Both the position numbers and the translations under genes were made by a program. A stretch of DNA of 11,504 bases from Dehalococcoidia bacterium. GTDB taxonomy: Bacteria; Chloroflexota; Dehalococcoidia; UBA6926. A model generated the notes under the pieces. That model saw only the letters and a list, made by a program, of their open reading frames with translations, did not search any database and had not been told where the DNA came from. Positions 6,565-11,504 of the stretch are shown piece after piece (position 1 is the first letter of the stretch; the number at the start of each line of letters is the position of its first letter). Location of the stretch: the NCBI GenBank assembly GCA_012271225.1, contig JAAXGS010000070.1, positions 1 to 11,504 on the forward strand, given 5' to 3'.

Positions 6565-7529
6565 CAGGCCCCTCCGGGTCCGGTTCCGCCGGAGAAATCC
6601 GGGAAACGGGGCGGCCCAAAACCCCCGATGCCGGGAACGCCGCCGCCCGGCCCCGGCGGCGCGCCCAGCCCCGGAATGGTCTGACGGACCACTTCATCCG
6701 GGACTGACGCCTCCATCCCCGTGAGGCGCGGAATACGGACGGAGCTCAGTTCCTGAACCCTGGCGGAGGTGTCCTCAGCGGTGATGAGGGATTCTCCGAC
6801 AAGGATGGCGTCCGCGCCTGCGGCGCGCATGCTCCGCGCATCGTCAACATTGTGAATGCCGCTCTCCGCCACAACCCGGCTGCTGCTGCCCACGCGGGGC
6901 GCGAGGCCGTGCGTCGTCGTTAAATCGGTAGTGAATGTGCGCAGATCACGGTTGTTGATGCCGATCAGGCGCGGTTTGATGTCCAGCGCGCGGTAGAGCT
7001 CCAGCTCATCGTGCGTCTCGATGAGCGCGGCCATGCCCAGATCGTTCGCCAGTCCCTGATAGTCCTGCAACTGTCCGTCAGACAGGCCGACGACCAGCAG
7101 CAGAACGGCGTCCGCGCCCCAGAGACGGGCCTCGTAGATCATGTATTCATCGATGACAAAGTCCTTGCGGAGAACCGGGGTTCGTGATTCCGCCGCGGCG
7201 TCACGAACCGCCCTGAGATCATCGAGCGAGCCTTTAAAGAAGGGCCGGTCGGTCAGCACGGACACGGCGGACGCGCCATTGTCCATATAGACATGCGCAA
7301 GCTCGGCGGCATCGAGGTCCGGCGCAAGGTCGCCCCTGGACGGAGACGCCCGTTTGACCTCTGCAATCAGGTGCAGGCGGTCCTCCACGAGTGCCTCGAT
7401 AAAATCGCGCGTGTCCTCACAGTCGCGGACACGCGCCGTGATCTCCCGCAGGGGCTGCGCAGACATCCGCGCCTCCAGGTCCTCCCGGGTCTGCGGCAGG
7501 ATTCGATCCAGATAGGTGCCGGTCGTCAT
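6564..7529 (-). CDS. trpC: indole-3-glycerol-phosphate synthase with a Gly/Pro-rich C-terminal tail
   Basis: TrpC closes the indole ring, turning CdRP into indole-3-glycerol phosphate. E57 and K59 in LIAEVKRASPSRGDL, K122 in LRKDF, GINNRDL, VAESGI and ILVGESL are the expected active-site and phosphate-binding strands of this TIM barrel. The barrel ends near residue 265-270, the normal family length. The chain then continues to 321 aa. Residues 286-321 (starting PGLGAPPGPGGG) contain 15 Gly and 9 Pro out of 36 and look disordered. The frame is confirmed by the TGATG overlap with trpF at its very end, so the tail is not due to a missed stop. The start ATG at 7529 has AGGG 9 nt upstream. It is separated from trpD by three opposite-strand genes and so needs its own promoter. 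Confidence 0.95.
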   Translation of the reverse strand: MTTGTYLDRILPQTREDLEARMSAQPLREITARVRDCEDTRDFIEALVEDRLHLIAEVKRASPSRGDLAPDLDAAELAHVYMDNGASAVSVLTDRPFFKGSLDDLRAVRDAAAESRTPVLRKDFVIDEYMIYEARLWGADAVLLLVVGLSDGQLQDYQGLANDLGMAALIETHDELELYRALDIKPRLIGINNRDLRTFTTDLTTTHGLAPRVGSSSRVVAESGIHNVDDARSMRAAGADAILVGESLITAEDTSARVQELSSVRIPRLTGMEASVPDEVVRQTIPGLGAPPGPGGGVPGIGGFGPPRFPDFSGGTGPGGA

Positions 7530-7541
7530 GGTCTGCGTCCC

Positions 7542-7569
7542 TTGTCTACTGCGCGCGCATGATTATAAT
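7542..7569 (+). promoter_or_regulatory. candidate promoter for the small membrane-protein genes (plus strand)
   Basis: TTGTCT (7542-7547, 4 of 6 to consensus) is followed after 16 nt by a perfect TATAAT (7564-7569). Initiation near 7576 would leave a leader of about 34 nt with GGAGGG before the GTG at 7610. The -10 lies in the palindrome ATTATAAT, shared with the opposite strand. Consensus evidence only. Confidence 0.45.
7562..7567 (-). promoter_or_regulatory. candidate -10 element for trpC-trpF-trpB (minus strand)
   Basis: Read on the minus strand, 7567-7562 is a perfect TATAAT, 32 nt before the trpC ATG, giving a leader of about 25 nt. No good -35 is visible at 16-18 nt (about 2 of 6 matches), so an activator or weak constitutive use is possible. 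A leader this short leaves no room for a Trp-codon attenuator or a T-box. Confidence 0.4.
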
Positions 7570-7609
7570 GCCACTGATATGCCGCGCTGACGGAATCGGA
7601 GGGTGTCCT

Positions 7610-7813
7610 GTGACCGGAGGATGGGACGATATCAGGCTGAACGTGCCTGACCCCTATGAGGCGGAGTTGATGCTCAAGGAGAGACGGAATCAACCGACTC
7701 ATCAGGAGGACGGGCATCGCTCTTTCTCCCGTAGACAGACAGTCATAGCACTGCTGATTCTGGCGGCGGTCATCGCCGTGATCGCGATCACGGCGAGGTC
7801 TTTGAGCGGGTAG
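7610..7813 (+). CDS. small single-pass membrane protein, tail-anchored type, unknown function
   Basis: I do not recognise this 67-aa protein. An ATG-initiated frame starts at 7559, but the GTG at 7610 was chosen because GGAGGG (7598-7603) lies exactly 6 nt before it, and 7559 would put the start inside the promoter-like TATAAT. The first about 43 residues are hydrophilic and charged (DPYEAELMLKERRNQ). An RRQ stop-transfer boundary is followed by one strongly hydrophobic helix (TVIALLILAAVIAVIAI) near the C-terminus. By the positive-inside rule the N-terminal part would be cytoplasmic. It is the first of three small plus-strand genes in an island inside the trp cluster. It loosely resembles the next two (RR before a single helix) but is not clearly homologous. 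Confidence 0.6.
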   Translation: MTGGWDDIRLNVPDPYEAELMLKERRNQPTHQEDGHRSFSRRQTVIALLILAAVIAVIAITARSLSG

Positions 7814-7879
7814 GCTTGCGCTGCTCGCCGGCAGCTTGCTTGATAACGGAGGCGGGGACGCGGAGAGGAGAGCCGGATC

Positions 7880-8026
7880 ATGTTTGAAAACATGCCGGGG
7901 GAAGTGCCCCGGGAGGCAGTGCGCAAGAATCGATTACGGTTCACGATGCGCAGGCTGCTTGTCGCGCTGATCACACTCATCGGCGTTTCCCTGCTCGCGT
8001 TCGCCCTGTTTGCTCCACGCATGTAA
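7880..8026 (+). CDS. 48-aa membrane protein, short paralogue of the gene at 8173-8565
   Basis: This gene begins ATG with AGGAG about 9 nt upstream and encodes MFENMPGEVPREAVRKNRLR, then MRRLLVALITLIGVSLLAFA, a single membrane helix, and ends FAPRM. Without gaps it matches the first 44 residues of the protein at 8173 at about 20 identical positions, including MF, P6, PR, the RRL before the helix, and VAL..LI.VSL. The 38 nt upstream of the two starts also align without gaps (24 identical), which supports the start and a tandem duplication. The frame stays open for 43 more codons after the TAA (to 8155), with a TPTPQW segment resembling TTPPW in the longer paralogue. It may therefore be a shortened copy. 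The function is unknown; expression is likely but not proven. Confidence 0.6.
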   Translation: MFENMPGEVPREAVRKNRLRFTMRRLLVALITLIGVSLLAFALFAPRM

Positions 8027-8172
8027 TCACTCACGCCCACGCCACAGTGGCTCTGTGATATGGGCGGGCTGATCATCCGGAACGGAAACGGCCGCCGTGC
8101 ATGGCCCGGGCGAGAGTTTGTTTGCCCGCCTCTGGATAATGGACACGGAGACGCATAGGGGGTGACCAAACC

Positions 8173-8565
8173 GTGTTTGACGACATACCCAGAGATATGC
8201 CCCGGGACGCATGGGGCACCGGGCGCAGACAATTCATGAGGCGCCGTCTGTTTGTCGCTCTGACTAAACTCATCGCCGTCTCGCTCGTAGTATTTCTGGT
8301 GTATACGGCCGCCGCGCCTGTCTATGTGTCGATCACCGCGTACCCCGGCGCTATGCGTGATCCGAACGTGTTTACAACCCCGCCCTGGGCCGGCTATGTG
8401 GTGGATGACATGGCAACCTATAATATCTATGCCTGTTATAGCGAAACTTATGGTCAAGATATTCCCCATGTCCGCCTTCGAGGTTGGCGCTGGTACACAA
8501 TGGATTGGACTCATCCATTCACGTACAGGCCTTTTGCGTATCCACCGGACTGCCCCGGCCGTTGA
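8173..8565 (+). CDS. 130-aa single-pass membrane protein with aromatic-rich outer tail, unknown function
   Basis: The gene starts with GTG, supported by alignment to the ATG of its paralogue at 7880 and by AGGGGG about 10 nt upstream. Residues 1-25 (MFDDIPRDMPRDAW, then basic RRQFMRRR) are predicted cytoplasmic. Residues about 26-48 form a membrane helix (LFVALTKLIAVSLVVFLVY). The remaining about 80 residues lie outside by the positive-inside rule. This tail is rich in Tyr and Trp, has two Cys (in YACY and PDCPGR) that could form a disulfide, and shows no family I can name. The part encoding it (about 8400-8520) is visibly more AT-rich than flanking trp genes, a possible sign of transfer or relaxed selection. 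The gene ends 15 nt before the convergent trpD stop. Confidence 0.65.
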   Translation: MFDDIPRDMPRDAWGTGRRQFMRRRLFVALTKLIAVSLVVFLVYTAAAPVYVSITAYPGAMRDPNVFTTPPWAGYVVDDMATYNIYACYSETYGQDIPHVRLRGWRWYTMDWTHPFTYRPFAYPPDCPGR

Positions 8566-8580
8566 TCAGGCGCGTTCTGG

Positions 8581-9600
8581 TTAAAAATTCTCCCTGCTGG
8601 CGGCGGCAAGGCTGTTGAGTCGGTCACGGGCGGCGCCGGAATCGATGGACTCGCGGGCCGTCTCCAGCCCCTCGGCCAGGTTCTCCGCCGCCTCACCCGC
8701 CATGAGCGCGGCGGCGGCGTTGATCAGCACAATATCCCGATACGGCCCCGGCTCACCGTTCAACACGTTGGACAGGATGCGGTGGCTGGTCTCGACGTCC
8801 GCGCTTCGAATCGTGTCCACGCCCGCGTGAGCCAGTCCGAACTGATCCGGCGTTATCTCGCTCAGCGTCACCTGACCGTCCCGGTACTCCGCGACGATTG
8901 ACGGGCCGCTGAGGGCGATTTCATCCAGGCCGTCCGCGCCGTGCACGACGATGGCCCGCCTGGCCCCAAGCTCGCCGAGAACGCGAGCGATGGTCTCCAC
9001 AAGCTCCGGCCTGGGCACGCCAACGAGTTGATGCCCGGCATGCGCGGGGTTTGTCAGCGGGCCGAGGATGTTGAAGACGGTGCGGACGCCGATTTCCCGC
9101 CGCGGCGCCGCGGCGTGGCGCATTGCGGGGTGATAGCGCGGCGCGAACATGAACCCGATGCCGGCGCTCTCTATACAGTGCGCCACGCGCTCCGGCTCAA
9201 GGTCGATGGTGATGCCCGCGGCCTCCAGCACATCGGCGGAGCCGCACGCGGATGACGCGGCGCGGTTTCCGTGCTTGGCGACGCGAAGCCCCGCGCCCGC
9301 CGCCACCAGCGCGGCGGCGGTGGAGATATTGAACGTGTGTGAGGAATCCCCCCCCGTTCCGCACGTATCGAGGAGGGAATCCGGATCGGGCACATCGACG
9401 CGGAGCGCCCGCGCGCGCATGACGCGGGCGAGACCGGCAATCTCATCCACGTCCTCGCCCTTGGTGCGCAGGGCCATGAGAAACGCCCCAAGCTGGGCGG
9501 GGGTCGCCTCCCCGTCCATGATTTCCGTCATGACCTGCTCAGCCTCTGTCTGAGAGATGCTGCGCCCCTCAATCAGGTGAGCGATTGCCTCCCGGATCAT
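8581..9600 (-). CDS. trpD: anthranilate phosphoribosyltransferase
   Basis: TrpD joins anthranilate to PRPP, the second committed step of tryptophan synthesis. The 339-aa length is normal. DTCGTGGD (78-85) is the PRPP/pyrophosphate loop; NIST (91-94), KHGNRAASSACGSADVLEA (from K109), FAPRYHPAM, RTVFNILGPLTNPA and VHGADGLDE follow in family order. The N-terminal helices (EAEQVMTEIMDGEATPAQLGAFLMALR) form the dimer domain. The ATG at 9600 has GGAG 8 nt upstream. It lies 90 nt downstream of the MFS transporter gene, so probably on the same transcript from trpG. Its 3' end converges on the small membrane-protein gene at 8565 rather than continuing into trpC. It is a separate protein, not a TrpGD fusion. 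Confidence 0.96.
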   Translation of the reverse strand: MIREAIAHLIEGRSISQTEAEQVMTEIMDGEATPAQLGAFLMALRTKGEDVDEIAGLARVMRARALRVDVPDPDSLLDTCGTGGDSSHTFNISTAAALVAAGAGLRVAKHGNRAASSACGSADVLEAAGITIDLEPERVAHCIESAGIGFMFAPRYHPAMRHAAAPRREIGVRTVFNILGPLTNPAHAGHQLVGVPRPELVETIARVLGELGARRAIVVHGADGLDEIALSGPSIVAEYRDGQVTLSEITPDQFGLAHAGVDTIRSADVETSHRILSNVLNGEPGPYRDIVLINAAAALMAGEAAENLAEGLETARESIDSGAARDRLNSLAAASRENF

Positions 9601-9690
9601 CGAATGCTCTCCAAATCGTTTCTACACATATCCGCCTGCTGCGTCCGCCCACATGATGATACCCGGCGCTTTGCTCGCGGTGGTTTCGCG

Positions 9691-10959
9691 CTAGATCGCC
9701 AGCGCGGGGTCTCGCGGGCGCTCCCAGCGTGTCACTATCGCGACGGCCACCGTGGCGAGCACCAACGCGGCGCAGAAGAAGAATGTCCACTGGAGGGAGT
9801 AGACGTCAGCAATCCGCCCCGCGGCAAACGGCGCGAGAGCGCCGACCAGCGTCGCCACGCCGAACACCAGTGAAACGGTGGTCGACTGCACGTCAGACGG
9901 AGCAAGGTCTGAGGCGGCCGCCAGGAACAGGGCCATCATCGGGTAGAAGAACAGGCCGGCGGCCAGAATGGTCGCGATGAGCGAGGCGCCCTCCGGCACA
10001 ACGCCAAGCAGCAGGTAACAGATGCCAAGCGCGGCCATTGCGGGCGCGATCACGGCCTTGCGCCCCCAGCGGTCGGAGAGATAGCCCATCGCGGGTTGCG
10101 AGGCCAGCCCCGGGATGTTGAGCAGAAACAGGAACACCCCCACGGTTCCCGACTCAAGAGCCACGTCCTCCCGGAGATAGATGGGGAGGAATGTGTACAT
10201 CGCGCTCTGCGCGCCCGCGAATCCGCCTGTGAAGAACAGCACCAGGAGCAGGCGCGGGTTGCTCAGCAACTCACGCACACCCAGCAGGTACTCGGCGAAC
10301 GATGTCGCCTGGCTGATGTCCGCGGGCACCCGCCGCAGCACGATCCAGATGAAGAATCCCAGGATCAGGGCGGGGATAATCGCGCCCTGAAAGATGAACT
10401 GCCACGTGAAGATAGTCAACAGGCCGCCGGCCACCAGGGGTCCCACGGCCTCGCCGACGCTCCCGCCGGTGCCGTGCAGTGAAATGGCCAAACCGCGGTT
10501 GGATGTGAATTGCCGCGAGAGCGAGCCGATGGCGGCGGGATGCCACAGCGAAATGGACACGACCATCAACGATGTCCACAGGGTGACGATCCAGAATGCG
10601 GTTGTGATTCCGGCGAGGAAATACGTGACGCCAATTCCTGCGATCGACAGCCCAAGAACGATTGCCCGCAGGCTTGTGAATCTGTCGGCGATGTACCCCG
10701 CCGGGAAATTCGCCAGGCCGCCCGCGAAGAAGCGCGACGTCGAGAGCACGCCCACCTGCGTGTTCGTCAGTTCCAACCCCATCTTCAGCTCTGGCAGGAG
10801 CACGGAGAACGCGGCGTTCATCATGTGCTTGATGCCGTGACCGGCCACTGCCGTGATCAGCAGCGTCTGACGCTGCCCGCCGGTCAGTTCGCGCCTCTCA
10901 GCGACGGGCGGCGCCCAGTACGCGCCGCCCACGCCCCGTCCTTTGTCTTCTTGCCGCAA
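9691..10959 (-). CDS. MFS transporter within the trp cluster
   Basis: A 422-aa hydrophobic protein of about 12 helices in two halves. The first loop motif is GYIADRF and the corresponding loop of the second half is GYLSDRWGRKAV, the paired motif A copies of the major facilitator superfamily. GHGIKHMMNAAFSVLLPEL in the first helix resembles the Fsr/fosmidomycin-resistance-like branch. The start given is a TTG (10959-10957) with GAGG 5 nt upstream, 13 nt after the trpG stop. A GTG at 10932, with AAGGA 6 nt before it, is an equally good alternative and would remove nine charged residues. Position between trpG and trpD suggests co-expression with tryptophan synthesis; a role in export or uptake of tryptophan, anthranilate or an analogue is inference only. 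Confidence 0.88.
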   Translation of the reverse strand: MRQEDKGRGVGGAYWAPPVAERRELTGGQRQTLLITAVAGHGIKHMMNAAFSVLLPELKMGLELTNTQVGVLSTSRFFAGGLANFPAGYIADRFTSLRAIVLGLSIAGIGVTYFLAGITTAFWIVTLWTSLMVVSISLWHPAAIGSLSRQFTSNRGLAISLHGTGGSVGEAVGPLVAGGLLTIFTWQFIFQGAIIPALILGFFIWIVLRRVPADISQATSFAEYLLGVRELLSNPRLLLVLFFTGGFAGAQSAMYTFLPIYLREDVALESGTVGVFLFLLNIPGLASQPAMGYLSDRWGRKAVIAPAMAALGICYLLLGVVPEGASLIATILAAGLFFYPMMALFLAAASDLAPSDVQSTTVSLVFGVATLVGALAPFAAGRIADVYSLQWTFFFCAALVLATVAVAIVTRWERPRDPALAI

Positions 10960-10972
10960 TCTGTCCTCGCGC

Positions 10973-11504
10973 CTACATCTTCAGAAAGTTGCGGAGCAGA
11001 TCCTTGCCCACCGTGGTGCGGATGCTCTCCGGATGAAACTGAATTCCGACGACGGGGTATTCCCGGTGCCGGACGCCCATCACCACTCCCCTGTCCGTCC
11101 TGGCTGTCACCTCCAGCTCGTCCGGCACACTGTCCGGCATGATGGCCAGTGAGTGATAGCGAATTGCCTCAAACGGATTGGGCAGCCCTGTGTAGACTCC
11201 CTTTCCGTCATGGTAAATCATGCTGGATTTCCCGTGCATGATCTCGCCTGCGCCGGAAACGGTTCCCCCGAACGCCTCTCCAATGCACTGATGGCCCAGG
11301 CAGACGCCGAGGACGGGAGTGCCGCGCTCGCCAAAGTAGCGCGCCGTGTCCCCGGAAATGCCGGCGTTTGCCGGGGTGGACGGGCCCGGCGAGATCACAA
11401 CGCGCTCCGGCCGCAGCCCGGCGATGTCCTCAACGGTCGTCGTGTCGTTCCGATCCACCACGACCTCCTGCCCCAGCTCGGACAGGTACTGGTAGAGGTT
11501 GTAG
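10973..11504 (-). CDS. trpG: anthranilate synthase component II (glutamine amidotransferase), 5' end outside the window
   Basis: The C-terminal 176 codons of a class I glutamine amidotransferase are present; the frame runs off the right edge, starting YNLYQYLSELG, so only about a dozen N-terminal residues (normally ending NYDSFT) are missing. Visible hallmarks are ISPGPSTP, the nucleophile Cys in LGVCLGHQCIG (codon at 11302-11300), YHSLAIMP, and the His/Glu pair in QFHPESI. TrpG supplies ammonia from glutamine to TrpE for anthranilate formation; the same chain type can serve as PabA, but linkage to trpD, trpC, trpF and trpB favours TrpG. trpE probably lies just beyond the window edge. The MFS gene starts 13 nt after its stop. 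Confidence 0.94.
   Translation of the reverse strand, partial: YNLYQYLSELGQEVVVDRNDTTTVEDIAGLRPERVVISPGPSTPANAGISGDTARYFGERGTPVLGVCLGHQCIGEAFGGTVSGAGEIMHGKSSMIYHDGKGVYTGLPNPFEAIRYHSLAIMPDSVPDELEVTARTDRGVVMGVRHREYPVVGIQFHPESIRTTVGKDLLRNFLKM

Noticed and set aside
7530..7609. Tryptophan attenuator or T-box before trpC
   Set aside because: No leader peptide with Trp codons, no T-box-like sequence, and the likely leader is only about 25 nt long.
8043..8057. Small hairpin CACAG-tggct-CTGTG after the 48-aa gene
   Set aside because: The stem is only 5 bp with no T run; expected by chance at this frequency.
7702..8514. 270-aa minus-strand open frame across the small-gene island
   Set aside because: It lacks recognisable motifs or a stable composition, and the plus-strand frames there are supported by paralogy, SD sites and membrane helices. 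It is an antisense shadow.
9601..9690. Separate promoter or terminator between the MFS gene and trpD
   Set aside because: No convincing -35/-10 pair or hairpin with T run was found; only the trpD SD is clear.
1..11504. tRNA, rRNA or CRISPR features
   Set aside because: No cloverleaf-like, rRNA-like or regularly spaced repeat structure was seen on either strand.

Overview
This is a GC-rich (roughly 60-65 %) bacterial chromosomal segment, densely packed, with core biosynthesis and replication genes. The domain is clear from the operon layout, Shine-Dalgarno (SD) sites and a complete set of bacterial family hallmarks. The phylum is less certain. Gene style and the short IS21-like relic are compatible with Chloroflexota (SAR202 or Dehalococcoidia-like), but that is an impression without a database search. 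No rRNA, tRNA, CRISPR array or intact insertion sequence was seen.

Left part (1-1144, minus strand): the N-terminal part of an M16 zinc peptidase leaves the window at base 1. It is preceded by a metallo-beta-lactamase-fold (MBL) hydrolase with a complete metal site. A short divergent intergenic region (999-1144) separates this pair from a plus-strand run.

Plus-strand run (1145-4398): a second MBL-fold protein with a C-terminal helical region but a degenerate HxHxDH motif, then lysA (last step of lysine synthesis), then holB (clamp-loader delta prime). Gaps are 56 and 39 nt, so one transcript is likely. The lysA-holB gap holds a perfect 9-bp GC hairpin that ends 5 nt before the holB start codon. 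The convergent region 4399-4636 holds a probable internally deleted IS21-like relic and two strong hairpins, the second followed by a T run.

Right part (4637-11504, minus strand): a tryptophan cluster read right to left: trpG (5' end outside the window), an MFS transporter, trpD, then trpC-trpF-trpB joined by two TGATG stop/start overlaps. The cluster is broken twice. An MFS transporter sits between trpG and trpD. A 1-kb island of three small plus-strand membrane-protein genes (7610-8565) sits between trpD and trpC. trpA does not follow trpB.

The most unusual part is that island. Its second and third genes are diverged tandem duplicates. They share an N-terminal motif and membrane helix, and the resemblance extends without a gap into the 38 nt upstream of the start codons. 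The longer copy carries an aromatic-rich extracytoplasmic tail. A palindromic ATTATAAT between trpC and the island gives a TATAAT on both strands and could drive both directions. TrpC also carries an unusual 36-residue tail in which 24 residues are Gly or Pro.
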